Assembly: GCA_919902505.1 (NCBI GenBank)
Contig: CAKKRE010000009.1
Span: 28,050 to 92,049 of the forward strand
From: Nitrospiraceae bacterium
Lineage (GTDB): Bacteria; Nitrospirota; Nitrospiria; Nitrospirales; Nitrospiraceae
Reading direction: 5' to 3'
DNA length: 64,000 nt
In this document: in pieces, positions 18,998-27,709 of the stretch
Layout: each line of letters starts with the position of its first letter
How positions within the stretch are numbered: position 1 is the first letter of the stretch
Program-made: the position numbers and the translations under genes
The notes under the pieces: model-generated
Told to the model about the DNA's origin: nothing
What the model saw: the letters and a program-made list of their open reading frames with translations, nothing else
Databases searched by the model: none

Positions 18998-19444
18998 ATG
19001 CTGTGCCCGGGTCGATGGAGTACTCTCCTGCTCCTTTTCTGTGTCGTAGTGTTGTCCGGTTGCGGCGGGCCCTGGCGTGATCGGTACTTGGACAAGGGAG
19101 TCAAGACGCTCACGCAGGACGATATTGCAGAAAAATTCGGCCCTCCAAGTACGGCCAAGACACCGGTGCTGGGTGGTGACACCGTCTGGACCTATCGCGT
19201 GCCTATGGGGGATCGAGAAGTGCATCCCTGGGATCCCGGTAGCCTGACCGCCGGCAAGAAAACCAAAGCCCCGCCCTCGCCCTCGCCGTTCGGGAAAAGC
19301 CTGGCCGGTAATGACGAACCGTACCGGGAGCCGCTCTATTGTTATCGATATACGCTGTCGTTTGATGAGGCCAAGTTGCTGAAAGATTGGAAACGGGAAG
19401 AATGTGTTCCTCGCACCAGTGAGGATGAGACCGCATCCCAATAA
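18998..19444 (+). CDS. Predicted lipoprotein, unknown function
   Basis: 148 residues from ATG 18998, placed at the start of the lipoprotein signal (hydrophobic core then VVLSGCGG, Cys at about residue 22). The mature part includes TQDDIAEKFGPPSTAK, reminiscent of SmpA/BamE-like small lipoproteins in which a G-P turn follows a helix, then a Pro-rich linker and a C-terminal helix. A 5' extension in the same frame overlaps the preceding gene and was left out. Confidence 0.6.
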   Translation: MLCPGRWSTLLLLFCVVVLSGCGGPWRDRYLDKGVKTLTQDDIAEKFGPPSTAKTPVLGGDTVWTYRVPMGDREVHPWDPGSLTAGKKTKAPPSPSPFGKSLAGNDEPYREPLYCYRYTLSFDEAKLLKDWKREECVPRTSEDETASQ

Positions 19445-19461
19445 GGCGGACACACGACATT

Positions 19462-20286
19462 ATGCGCGAACTGTTGCCGGTGATCGGATCGAGCGTTTTC
19501 TTCGACCTTCTGAAGTCCCTCCTCCTCCTCCTCATTCTGCTCATCGCACGCACGGTTCTGGTCCGTTGGATCAAAGGCAATCACACGTTGCCCATCGACG
19601 CGAAGCGACGATGGATCGTGACGGCGCGCAACAGCATGGTGCTGGGGCTTTTTGTGGGGCTCGTTGTGATCTGGGCCCACGAGTTGGAAGCGTTTGCTGT
19701 GTCTCTGGTCGCGCTGGCGGCTACCGTGGTGCTGGCGACAAAGGAATTGATTCTCTGCTGGAGCGGGGCGGCGTTGCGTGTCGGCGGGGGGGTGTATGGT
19801 GTGGGTGATCGTATCCAGCTGGGCACCTACCGGGGCGTTGTCCTGGAATACGACGTCTTTGCGACGAAGCTGTTGGAAATCGGGCCGGGTCAGACGTCGC
19901 ATCTCTACACCGGTCGCACCGTGGTCTTTCCCAATAGTCTTCTGTTTGGAAATCCCTTGATCAAAGAGAGCCCGTCGCAGGAATACGGCCTCTACGTGTT
20001 GTCGGTTCCGCTTCAGAGCACGGACGATTGGCAAGCCGCTGAGCAAGCTCTGCTCAATGCCGCAAAAGTCGAGTGCGCCTCCTTCATGGATCAAATGGGC
20101 CGGCAGATGAAATTGCTGGAACAGCGAAACCTGCTGGAAGCGCCGTCTCCTGAGCCACGTATTACCATCCAACTCCCTGAGGCAGGACGTATTCATCTGG
20201 TGCTCAGGTTTCCGGCCCCCGACCGCGGTCGTTCACGGGTCGAACAAGCCATTCTCAGGCGCTATCTCATCGCCGTGCGGCCGTAA
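19462..20286 (+). CDS. MscS-family mechanosensitive channel-like protein
   Basis: 274 residues with three predicted membrane helices (about 8-31, 53-72, 75-92), then a small beta domain with GGGVYGVGDRIQLGTYRGVVLEYDVFATKLLEIG and VVFPNSLLFGNPLI. These match the MscS beta domain (GDxIxI..GxV..I and the PNS motif). It is on the small side for the family. The TM3 region is less Ala/Gly-rich than E. coli MscS, so gating may differ. It likely releases osmolytes under membrane tension. Confidence 0.8.
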   Translation: MRELLPVIGSSVFFDLLKSLLLLLILLIARTVLVRWIKGNHTLPIDAKRRWIVTARNSMVLGLFVGLVVIWAHELEAFAVSLVALAATVVLATKELILCWSGAALRVGGGVYGVGDRIQLGTYRGVVLEYDVFATKLLEIGPGQTSHLYTGRTVVFPNSLLFGNPLIKESPSQEYGLYVLSVPLQSTDDWQAAEQALLNAAKVECASFMDQMGRQMKLLEQRNLLEAPSPEPRITIQLPEAGRIHLVLRFPAPDRGRSRVEQAILRRYLIAVRP

Positions 20287-20486
20287 GGTTTTGCGACGAT
20301 CCTTCCAGTCTCGTACCGACTTCTGTGCCGCCTCTGCCGCCGGCTTGTCCTGCTGGGATGCGCGGTCTCGGCAAAAACCGGCAAAACAATTGGCAAACTC
20401 GCCCCTTCACGGTATTGATGAGTCCTGCATGCCGGCCGGTTCGCCATAGAGCCGGGCACCATATTTCAACCAAGGGGGAGTTGTTG

Positions 20487-20891
20487 ATGAGAAGGTCAAT
20501 TGCTGTGTTGGTCGCCGTCGGATTTGTGGGAATGAGTTCGTTTGCCGTGGCCGATGATATGGGGCTGGGTAAGATGTCCGAGGGGATGAAGCAGGACATG
20601 AGCGGGCTGTCGAACGATCTGAATGCACAGAGGCAGGATCTGTCAAGCGATCTCAAGGCCAAGAAAGAGTCCGTGAAGAGCGAGATGAAGTCAAAGCGGG
20701 ATGAGGCCAAAGCAAAGAAAAAACAGGCCAAGGCCGACATGAAGGCGAAGAAGGAGCAGCTCAAGGCCAAAGGGAAGGCGAAGCGAGACGCGGCTCATGC
20801 GAAGGCGACCGAGATGAAGGGTGCCGCCGACGATGCGGCTCACGAGGCCGGCGGGATGAAGAACGACGTGACGGGGGCGATGCGGAACTAA
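20487..20891 (+). CDS. Secreted Lys/Ala-rich coiled-coil protein
   Basis: 134 residues from ATG 20487, with a strong AAGGGGGAG ribosome site. A signal peptide (about 1-22, AVA-D) precedes a highly charged, helix-forming region with many Lys, Ala, Glu and Asp and repeated AKK/KAK words, predicted as a continuous coiled coil. It resembles LEA-like or histone-H1-like low-complexity proteins. A strong terminator follows at 20941. Confidence 0.6.
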   Translation: MRRSIAVLVAVGFVGMSSFAVADDMGLGKMSEGMKQDMSGLSNDLNAQRQDLSSDLKAKKESVKSEMKSKRDEAKAKKKQAKADMKAKKEQLKAKGKAKRDAAHAKATEMKGAADDAAHEAGGMKNDVTGAMRN

Positions 20892-20940
20892 GGTCGGCCG
20901 GTTGGCTGAGAGCTGGGTAACGCTGATATTCGACAATTGC

Positions 20941-20980
20941 GGCCTGTGATCGGGAAAGGTCCGATCACAGGCCTTGTTGT
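20941..20980 (+). terminator. Rho-independent terminator
   Basis: A perfect 13-bp stem (GGCCTGTGATCGG with its complement at 20961-20973) around a 7-base loop is followed by a T-rich stretch (TTGTTGTTCT). It lies 50 bp after the coiled-coil gene and separates it from xthA. Confidence 0.9.
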
Positions 20981-20994
20981 TCTGTATGCTTCAG

Positions 20995-21023
20995 TTGTTG
21001 CGGCGGGTGGGCTCTGCTAGAAT
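20995..21023 (+). promoter_or_regulatory. Predicted sigma70 promoter of xthA, leaderless type
   Basis: TTGTTG (20995-21000), a 17-bp spacer, and an extended TGC-TAGAAT -10 box (21018-21023) end nine bases before the xthA ATG. No ribosome site lies between. Transcription should start within a few bases of the ATG, giving a leaderless or nearly leaderless mRNA. Confidence 0.55.
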
Positions 21024-21032
21024 CGCCGCCGT

Positions 21033-21806
21033 ATGAAAGTCGCCACCTTCAACGTCAACTCGCTGCGCAAGCGCCTCCCAATCGTGCTGCAGTGGCTTGA
21101 ACGCCATCAGCCTGATGTGCTCTGTTTGCAGGAAACAAAAGTTCAGGACAGCGAATTTCCTCTGACTGCGCTCGCGACCTCCGGTTATGAGATCACCTTC
21201 CGGGGCATGAAAGCCTACAATGGCGTTGCGATTCTCAGCCGCACGAAGCCGGAAGCAATCTCGTATGGATTCGATGACGGGGGCGAGACGGAAGATGCAC
21301 GTCTTCTGCGAGTGGTGATTCAGGGCATCCCGATCATCAACACGTATGTTCCGCAGGGTTTCGAGATCGATTCGCCCAAGTACCAATACAAACTGGGTTG
21401 GTATGACCGATTACGGAAGCATTTCGAAGCTCATCTCTCTCCGAAGGAGCCGGCGATCTGGTGTGGAGACATGAATGTGGCCCCAAGACCCATTGATGTC
21501 CACAGCCCGGAGAAACATCTGAAACATGTCTGCTACCACGAAGACGCGCGCAATGCCTATGGGAAGACGGTTGCGTGGGGCTTCGAAGATGTGTTCTGCA
21601 AACTGTATCCAGATCGCCAGCAGTTCACGTTTTTTGACTACCGTGCACCCAGTGCCCTTGCCGCCAATAAAGGGTGGCGGATCGACCATATTCTGGCAAC
21701 GCCGCCCTTGGCTCAGAGGTGTCAGCGCGTTGATGTCGATCTAGAGCCACGCCGCGCGACCGATCCCTCTGATCACACTGTCCTCTGGGCCGAGTTCTCC
21801 ACCTAG
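21033..21806 (+). CDS. xthA: Exodeoxyribonuclease III
   Basis: 257 residues, the typical length of XthA. Signatures of the EEP (endonuclease/exonuclease/phosphatase) fold: TFNVNSLRKRL at the N-terminus, LCLQETKVQD with the metal-binding Glu, the GDMNVAPRPIDVH active-site loop, GWRIDHILAT, and the terminal SDHTVLWAEF with the catalytic Asp-His. It is an AP endonuclease and 3'-5' exonuclease in base-excision repair. The gene is monocistronic, with its own promoter and a hairpin downstream. Confidence 0.93.
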   Translation: MKVATFNVNSLRKRLPIVLQWLERHQPDVLCLQETKVQDSEFPLTALATSGYEITFRGMKAYNGVAILSRTKPEAISYGFDDGGETEDARLLRVVIQGIPIINTYVPQGFEIDSPKYQYKLGWYDRLRKHFEAHLSPKEPAIWCGDMNVAPRPIDVHSPEKHLKHVCYHEDARNAYGKTVAWGFEDVFCKLYPDRQQFTFFDYRAPSALAANKGWRIDHILATPPLAQRCQRVDVDLEPRRATDPSDHTVLWAEFST

Positions 21807-21895
21807 CAATGCATTGAACAGGCTTGCCGGATCGGTCCTCGCCTCGTTCGGACATTGAACCTACTGAGTAGGTAATCAGTTCTCTCTATCTTCAT

Positions 21896-21929
21896 CGTCG
21901 CTGCGGCCGGTTTGAAGGCCGCAGCGACG
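21896..21929. terminator. Long perfect hairpin between convergent genes
   Basis: A perfect 13-bp stem (CGTCGCTGCGGCC at 21896-21908 with its complement at 21917-21929) with an 8-base loop lies between xthA (+) and the small zinc-ribbon gene (-). No T-run follows on either strand, so it may act as a transcript-end stabiliser or a weak bidirectional terminator. Confidence 0.5.
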
Positions 21930-21994
21930 ATTCGACTCGTCCACCGCCGCCGCAGGACCGGGGCGTTTGTCAGGACGGTCCTGCGACTCCCCGA

Positions 21995-22174
21995 TTACTG
22001 CAATACTGCGACTGGCTCCAATAACAGTTGTTCAGCGAGCCGAGTTCGACGGTTTTGTTCAATCAATGGATCGACAATCGATCCGCAATTAATGCAACGC
22101 CACACAAACGTTTCCGGCGAAAAGTCCGGCCTCCACTCATCGACCATCAACCCTTTGCATCGTCCGCATGTCAT
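21995..22174 (-). CDS. Small zinc-ribbon protein
   Basis: 59 residues from ATG 22174, preceded by GGAGG at 8-base spacing. A GTG three codons earlier is unlikely because it overlaps the ribosome site. Two knuckles, CGRC near the N-terminus and CINC near residue 29, make a four-Cys zinc ribbon. The rest is basic, with an RRTRLAEQLL helix. I recall similar short proteins as common in Nitrospira-like genomes. Probably a nucleic-acid- or protein-binding zinc ribbon. Confidence 0.65.
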   Translation of the reverse strand: MTCGRCKGLMVDEWRPDFSPETFVWRCINCGSIVDPLIEQNRRTRLAEQLLLEPVAVLQ

Positions 22175-22757
22175 GGTTCCCACCTCCTTAGGATTGCGCC
22201 CTTATTGTCTAAAGGCCGTGCCCATGTGAGGAGAGAGTAGCAACGCGAGATTAAAGAGGTGTTAGTGAGACGTTAAAACCATTTAATCCTGATTGTGTCG
22301 AAATATCAGGGTGTTCACATTTCACGGTTGGACAAATTCGGAGCGAAGGGGAAGAGTTCTGTACAAAATGAGGTGTGCGATGAGCGGTGTGGTGCGATGC
22401 ACGCTCTGAACATGACGAATCACAGGGTCAATTCGGCGAGCACCGAAATCGGCAGATCTACGCTGACTGGCCTCTGAAAAGAGAAGCGCTTATCAGTGAA
22501 TCGGCCTTCCTTCTGGAGCGAACCGTTGAGTTTCTTGACAGAACTTCTCCCATCCTTTATCGATTGAACTGACAGCGTCATTCCGCTGCGCCTACGACCG
22601 GTGGTGTACAGACTGAGGGAAGTTGCTGTGATCTGTGTCCGCGGTCGGTTTTGCCTCAAGGCCATCTGTGGCGAGTATTCAGGTGGAGCCGTGACCGGCG
22701 TCCGGCAGAGCATCTTGTATTCGGGAGAGCGGCGCTAACACCCGCCGATCATTCAGC
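22175..22757. other. Intergenic region, no gene seen
   Basis: About 580 bp with lower GC in its first third. No open frame has coding character. A possible promoter reading right (TTGACA at 22535-22540, 17-bp spacer, TATCGA) lies 195 bp before the PilZ gene. No repeat or RNA gene is recognised. Confidence 0.35.
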
Positions 22758-23258
22758 ATGACCCAACCTCTCACGTGTCCGCAGTGTGGCCAAGACAATG
22801 TGTTTCGTTCACGCTGCTCCACGCTGATGGAGCGGTTGCAGTCGCTGGCTTGTATTGCCCCGTTCCATTGTCAGTCTTGTAGCTTCCGTTTCCAGGCCTT
22901 TCGATTGGGGCGCCGTTATCCGGCGCAGATGCTCGATCGGCGAGAACATCTGCGTATTCCCGTGCGCCTGTTTTTGTCCTTCTCTGGCGGCAAAGTCAGA
23001 GGCGAAGGAACCGTCTTGGACATTTCGAGGGGCGGGTGCATTATCGAAAGCCAAGCTCCGGTGCATGTGGACGATATCTTTTATCTTCAGATCGCGATTG
23101 AGAACGACCAGACGCCGCTCGAAGTGGCTGCGATGGTCCGGTCTGTGAGTTCCCGCGGCATTGCGTTCAAATTTCTTCGGTCGGCGCAAGAAAATAAGCG
23201 GCTTCTCGCGTTTGTGCATGCCAAAACTGAATCTTCCGGAGCCGGTTCCGCCGGCTAG
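22758..23258 (+). CDS. PilZ-domain protein with N-terminal zinc ribbon
   Basis: 166 residues. The N-terminus has two CxxC pairs (CPQC near residue 7, CQSC near residue 38) forming a zinc ribbon. A PilZ domain follows: DRREHLRIPVRL supplies the RxxxR c-di-GMP motif and DISRGGCIIES the D/NxSxxG motif. It should bind cyclic di-GMP and change conformation. There is no output domain beyond the ribbon. c-di-GMP often controls exopolysaccharide export, so a link to the locus at the window start is possible but unproven. Confidence 0.8.
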   Translation: MTQPLTCPQCGQDNVFRSRCSTLMERLQSLACIAPFHCQSCSFRFQAFRLGRRYPAQMLDRREHLRIPVRLFLSFSGGKVRGEGTVLDISRGGCIIESQAPVHVDDIFYLQIAIENDQTPLEVAAMVRSVSSRGIAFKFLRSAQENKRLLAFVHAKTESSGAGSAG

Positions 23259-23395
23259 CTGTATCCACCTGCCTATTTCCTCAGGTGCTCCGCTCCAGTT
23301 TTCCAAGAGCCCTGCCCAATCACGTGAAAAGTCTGCTCGTCGTACGTCAGCGAGCAACTTGCTGCGTGCGAAACAGCGTTCTCTTCAATGTTCTG

Positions 23396-23713
23396 TTAGA
23401 GTGGAGTTTCCCAGGCGGAGGCCTGGGGATACTCAGTCGTGAGGCGGTCGTGTTCGGTGTGGTCGAAGGGTTCCACGATCAGGTCTGGGCGGTTCAATGG
23501 TTCGGGGCATGCCGGTGAGGACAGAAAGTCGACATAGTCCTGCGCCTTCGCCTCGGTGGCAAAGCGACAGAGCCCGTACTCCGGCATGTGAGAAGATGGG
23601 TGCCAAAAGGCCAACCCGATGGAGCTGCCTTGAAACACTCCCAGCGTGCGGTGCCGGACTTGAAACCCTCCCGGAGTATTCGTAGAACGATCGAGTGCCA
23701 TGCCGATTTCCAT
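23396..23713 (-). CDS. Hypothetical protein
   Basis: 105 residues of mixed composition, including VRHRTLGVFQGSSIGLAFWHPSS, which reads like a beta domain, then a helix FATEAKAQDYVDFL. No family is recognised. The frame has ordinary codon use and no overlapping rival of better quality. The start may be 12 bases later. Confidence 0.45.
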   Translation of the reverse strand: MEIGMALDRSTNTPGGFQVRHRTLGVFQGSSIGLAFWHPSSHMPEYGLCRFATEAKAQDYVDFLSSPACPEPLNRPDLIVEPFDHTEHDRLTTEYPQASAWETPL

Positions 23714-23862
23714 TGAGTGCTGATCGACTAAGAGTGGGCAAGTATAGCAAGGTTATAAAGGAATCGACACCTCGCGGGCTCCGCCGGTGATTGACTTCGT
23801 CGGTGAAAGCCTTACGTCCTAAGAATGCGTGGTCTGCTGCGACCGGCGCGAAGGAGGAGAGC

Positions 23863-24465
23863 ATGGTCATGTCATTGATGCGTTCGATGGTCGGAGTCGT
23901 GCTGCTTGCGGCGGTGTTGGCCCTGTCCGGCTGCGGCTATAACGACTTGCAAGGTCTTGATGAGGATAGCAAGGCGGCTTGGAGTGAAGTGATCAACCAA
24001 TATCAGCGGCGGGCCGATTTAATCCCGAATCTGGTGAATACGGTGAAGGGATATGCCGCGCATGAGAAGGAGACGCTGGAAAGCGTCGTGCAAGCGCGTG
24101 CCAAGGCTACCAGCGTTCAGGTGACGCCGGAGTTGCTCAAGGACGAAGCCGCTTTCAAAAAGTTCCAAGAGGCGCAGCAGGGTCTCTCGAGTGCGCTGGG
24201 GCGGTTGCTGGCCTTGGCCGAGAATTATCCCAATCTCAAGGCGGATCAAGGATTCCGCGACCTTCAGAGCCAACTCGAAGGCACTGAGAATCGCATCACC
24301 GTGGCACGCAAGCGGTATATCGACAAGGTTGCAGAATTCAACAAGATGGTTCGCTATTTCCCCACCAATCTGACAGCCAAGTTCCTTCTGCATCTGGATG
24401 AGAAGGCCAATTTTACCGTCGCTGACGAAAAAGCGGTAGCTAAGCCGCCGGAAGTAAAATTTTAA
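23863..24465 (+). CDS. lemA: LemA family protein
   Basis: 200 residues from an ATG with GGAGGAG upstream. It has an N-terminal membrane/lipoprotein-like segment (ALSGCGYN), then the LemA core: SEVINQYQRRADLIPNLVNTVKGYA, ETLESVVQARAKA, and RYIDKVAEFNKMVRYFPTNL. LemA proteins are anchored coiled-coil proteins of unclear role, often next to TPM-domain genes, as here (26 bp before the first of two). Confidence 0.9.
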   Translation: MVMSLMRSMVGVVLLAAVLALSGCGYNDLQGLDEDSKAAWSEVINQYQRRADLIPNLVNTVKGYAAHEKETLESVVQARAKATSVQVTPELLKDEAAFKKFQEAQQGLSSALGRLLALAENYPNLKADQGFRDLQSQLEGTENRITVARKRYIDKVAEFNKMVRYFPTNLTAKFLLHLDEKANFTVADEKAVAKPPEVKF

Positions 24466-24490
24466 GATCGGTCTGGTAAGGCAGGGAGCG

Positions 24491-25372
24491 ATGGCAATGC
24501 GGCTGATGGGGCGAGCAGGGTGGGGGCTCCTCATCGGGTGGCTCTGGCTCACAGGGGTGGCGAGCCTCCCAGCTGCGGCGCTGGATGTGCCGCCTCTCAG
24601 CGGGCGCATCATGGATCAGGCGCATGCCTTGCCGCTTGCCGTCGCAGAGCGACTCTCTGCCGATCTGGCAGCACACGAAGCCAAAACCTCCAATCAGGTC
24701 GCGGTCCTCATCATTCCATCGTTGGAGGGTGAGCCGCTGTTTGATTTTTCCCATCGTGTGGCGACCACGTGGAAGTTGGGCCGCAAGGGGACCGACAACG
24801 GAGTCCTCCTTCTCATCGCAATCAAGGATCGAAAAATTCGCCTGGAGGTCGGCTACGGATTGGAAGGGGTGCTGACGGATGCAAGGTCGGCTCAGATTAT
24901 TCGAAACGAGATCGTCCCCCGATTTCGAGCCGGCGATGTCCCGGCCGGCGTGACGGCCGGTGTGCAAGCCATCTTGCGCACCATTGAAGGGACGTACCGT
25001 GCACCGGAACGTCCGGCGGCTACTCCTTCTTCGAGCGATGCCTTCGCCAACGCAGTCTTCGCGGTGATTCTGGGTGTCGTCGTCGGGCTCTTGTTCTCAC
25101 GCGCCCATCGAGTGCTGGGGCCCGTTGTCGGGGGAGGCTTGTCGTTTCTCGCTGCCCCATGGGTGATACCGGCAGTGATCGCCGGGGCCGTGAGCCTGGT
25201 TCTGGTCGGCCTGCTGGGTATGCTGGGGCCAAGCAGCGGATCACGCAGGCGGGGAGACGGCAGTGCGTTTGACGGGACCTGGTTCAGCACGCAACAAGGC
25301 GGATGGGGAGGCGGTGGCTTCTCCGGCGGTGGCGGCGATTTCGGAGGAGGAGGCGCCAGTGGCAACTGGTAG
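24491..25372 (+). CDS. TPM-domain membrane protein (YgcG type) with Gly-rich tail
   Basis: 293 residues. Signal peptide (about 1-34), a TPM domain (about 36-180) with LSGRIMDQAHALP and LLIAIKDRKIRLEVGYGLEG, two membrane helices at about 186-200 and 212-250, and a C-terminal glycine-rich tail (GGGGFSGGGGDFGGGGASG) typical of the YgcG group. The partner gene is lemA. The 3' end overlaps the following TPM gene by 14 bp. Confidence 0.88.
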   Translation: MAMRLMGRAGWGLLIGWLWLTGVASLPAAALDVPPLSGRIMDQAHALPLAVAERLSADLAAHEAKTSNQVAVLIIPSLEGEPLFDFSHRVATTWKLGRKGTDNGVLLLIAIKDRKIRLEVGYGLEGVLTDARSAQIIRNEIVPRFRAGDVPAGVTAGVQAILRTIEGTYRAPERPAATPSSSDAFANAVFAVILGVVVGLLFSRAHRVLGPVVGGGLSFLAAPWVIPAVIAGAVSLVLVGLLGMLGPSSGSRRRGDGSAFDGTWFSTQQGGWGGGGFSGGGGDFGGGGASGNW

Positions 25373-26021
25373 ACGGCCGACGCTGACAGATGAGGAGCGT
25401 GCGCGGGTTGAGGCGGCGGTGCAGGCGGCCGAGCAACAGACCAGCGCCGAAATTGTGCCGATGATCGTCGGGCGATCCGGTTTGTATCGTGAGGCGCACC
25501 ATCGTGTCGGCCTACTGAGTGCGGTACTCGTTCTGATGGCCCTGCTGATGATCGAATCCACCTGGCTCCCGTGGGGGTGGCATGCGGCGAATGCCGTCTG
25601 GTTGCTTGGAATGACCATGCTGGCCTATGCCCTCGGAGCCTGGGTGGGGACCTGGCCTCCGGTGCTGCGACTCTTCACCTCCCGCGAGCGGATGCATCGG
25701 AAGGTGCAGCTGCGGGCGAAGTTGGCCTTCGCTCAGCATGGTCTTACGCGGACCCGCGAGCGAACAGGACTTCTGCTGCTGGTCTCCCTGCTCGAACGGC
25801 AGGTCTCTGTGTTGGCAGACCAATCGTTGCGCGATGGGATCTCGGATGCGCAGTGGCAGGAGGTCGTCGCCGTCGTCGTCGAACGACTGAAGGTCGGCGA
25901 TCTGGTCGGCGGCCTCTGCTGCGGCATCGAAGCCAGCGGAACGCTCCTTGCGCGCGCCTGTCCTGCGCGTGACGGCGACAATCCCAATGAGCTGTCGAAT
26001 CAGGTGATTCAGGACACGTGA
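25359..26021 (+). CDS. Second TPM-domain protein
   Basis: 220 residues from a GTG start (25359) supported by GGAGGAGG about six bases upstream, inside the tail of the previous gene. The ATG at 25263 would duplicate about 100 bases of the Gly-rich coding region and is less likely. It has an N-terminal helix (LTDEERARVEAAVQAAEQQTSAEIV), two membrane helices (about 47-66 and 71-96), then a TPM-like region with ERTGLLLLVSLLERQVSVLAD. The arrangement lemA-TPM-TPM is a common operon. Confidence 0.75.
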   Translation: MATGRRPTLTDEERARVEAAVQAAEQQTSAEIVPMIVGRSGLYREAHHRVGLLSAVLVLMALLMIESTWLPWGWHAANAVWLLGMTMLAYALGAWVGTWPPVLRLFTSRERMHRKVQLRAKLAFAQHGLTRTRERTGLLLLVSLLERQVSVLADQSLRDGISDAQWQEVVAVVVERLKVGDLVGGLCCGIEASGTLLARACPARDGDNPNELSNQVIQDT

Positions 26022-26042
26022 TCGTCGGTTCTTGGCCGACAA

Positions 26043-26071
26043 TGGACGGCTCCATCCTGTTTCGCTACAAT
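26043..26071 (+). promoter_or_regulatory. Predicted leaderless promoter of murJ
   Basis: TGGACG (26043-26048), a 17-bp spacer, then TACAAT (26066-26071), ending eight bases before the murJ ATG. No ribosome site lies in between. The spacing repeats what is seen at xthA and at the CARF gene. Confidence 0.5.
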
Positions 26072-26079
26072 CGCCGATA

Positions 26080-27708
26080 ATGTCGGATCCCGCCGTGTCC
26101 GTTGAACCATCTCGACCAGCTCCGGATGAAACCCGCTCCGTCGTCAAGGCGGCGGGCCTCATCGGTGTGGCGACCTTGTCCAGCCGCATCCTCGGTTTTG
26201 TCCGCGACATGGTGTTAGCGAGACTCTTTGGCGCGACCCCCGCGGCCGACGCGTTCTTTGTCGCATACCGCATCCCGAATTTGTTGCGGGAACTATTTGC
26301 CGAAGGGTCGATGTCCGCCGCCTTCATTCCGGTCTTTACCGAATATCACACGCTTAAGACCAAGCGGGATGCCTGGGAGCTGGCCAGCGCCACCTTCACG
26401 ACGCTGCTCACCATCGTCACGGCAGTGACCCTGTTGGGCATTCTGGCGGCACCCGGGATTGTCTGGCTCCTTGCCCCGGGTTTCCGCGGAAGTCCGGACA
26501 AGCTGGCGCTGACGACCCTGCTGACGCAGATGATGTTTCCCTATCTGATCTTTATCAGCCTGGCAGCCCTGGCGATGGGGATTCTGAACTCGCTGCGCGC
26601 TTTTGCCGCGCCGGCCTTCTCGCCGGTCTTTTTCAATATTTTCACCATCGCCTGCATGTTGTTCCTCTCGCCCTGGTTGCCGGAGCCCATCATCGGTGTG
26701 GCGGTCGGCATCGTCGTCGGAGGAGTGGCGCAGTTTGCGATGCAGCTGCCGGGGCTAAAAGGCCGGGGGATGTTGTTCGGCCTGCGGTTCCAGCCCGGCC
26801 ACCCAGGCGTGAAGCGCATCGGGTGGTTGATGGTGCCCTCGTTACTAGGATTGTCGGTGACGCAGATCAATATCACCGTGAGTACGATCCTGGCCTCGTA
26901 TTTTGCCGGTGGCCCGACCTATCTGTTTTACGGGATGCGGCTCATTCAGTTTCCGCTCGGCATTTTCGGCGTGGCGCTCGCGACGGCTATTCTTCCGACG
27001 CTCTCCGCGCAGGCCGCCCGCGGGGCGTTGGATGAGTTGCGGACGACGATCGGGTTCGGTCTTCGAATGATTTTTTTCATCATTCTTCCCGCGATGTTGG
27101 GACTGATCCTCTTGCGGCATCCGATCGTGCATCTGGTGTTCGAGCATGGGTCGTTTACCAAAGCCGATACATTGGCGACGGCGACGGCGCTCCTCTGTTA
27201 TGCCGTCGGGTTGTGGGCTTTTGCCGGGGTGCGTATCATCGTCTCCGCGTTTTATTCCCTACAGGATACGAGGACGCCGGCGGTCACTGCGGGGATTGCG
27301 GTCGGGGCAAATATTCTGTTGTCCTTGTGGTTGATGACACTGCTGGATGCCGCGGGGTTGGCTTTGGCCACGGCACTGGCTTCCATGCTGAATGGGAGTA
27401 TCCTCGTTGCCGTGTTGCACCGGCGTCTGGGGCGTGTCGATTGGGGTTCGATTGTACGGTCGGCTTTTCGAGTGCTGGGAGCCTGCATTCCGGTCGCAGT
27501 GGTGTGCCTCTGGGTTGCGAATGCGTCCCTGTGGGACCAGGACGGTGCGTGGGTCGTGAAATCCGCAGCCTTGTTTGGTGGAATCGGAGTCAGCGTCATC
27601 GGATATCTCGGGGTGCATATTATGCTCGGCTCGGAGGAATTGGACGTGGTGTTAGGAATGGTGAAGCGGAAATTGGGACGGGTCGCGAAGAAGTTTGGGG
27701 CAGCCTGA
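26080..27708 (+). CDS. murJ: Lipid II flippase MurJ (MviN)
   Basis: 542 residues with about 14 membrane helices of the MOP exporter superfamily. Family words: SRILGFVRDMVLARLFG, ADAFFVAYRIPNLLRELFAEGSMSAAFIPVF, and YGMRLIQFPLGIFGVALATAILP. It flips the peptidoglycan precursor lipid II across the inner membrane. The start ATG 26080 follows a -10 box by eight bases. An earlier frame to 26032 runs through the promoter. Confidence 0.94.
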   Translation: MSDPAVSVEPSRPAPDETRSVVKAAGLIGVATLSSRILGFVRDMVLARLFGATPAADAFFVAYRIPNLLRELFAEGSMSAAFIPVFTEYHTLKTKRDAWELASATFTTLLTIVTAVTLLGILAAPGIVWLLAPGFRGSPDKLALTTLLTQMMFPYLIFISLAALAMGILNSLRAFAAPAFSPVFFNIFTIACMLFLSPWLPEPIIGVAVGIVVGGVAQFAMQLPGLKGRGMLFGLRFQPGHPGVKRIGWLMVPSLLGLSVTQINITVSTILASYFAGGPTYLFYGMRLIQFPLGIFGVALATAILPTLSAQAARGALDELRTTIGFGLRMIFFIILPAMLGLILLRHPIVHLVFEHGSFTKADTLATATALLCYAVGLWAFAGVRIIVSAFYSLQDTRTPAVTAGIAVGANILLSLWLMTLLDAAGLALATALASMLNGSILVAVLHRRLGRVDWGSIVRSAFRVLGACIPVAVVCLWVANASLWDQDGAWVVKSAALFGGIGVSVIGYLGVHIMLGSEELDVVLGMVKRKLGRVAKKFGAA

Positions 27709-27709
27709 C

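Noticed and set aside
25263..25358. Upstream ATG for the second TPM gene
   Set aside because: It would read the Gly-rich tail of the previous gene in another frame. The GTG at 25359 has a strong ribosome site.
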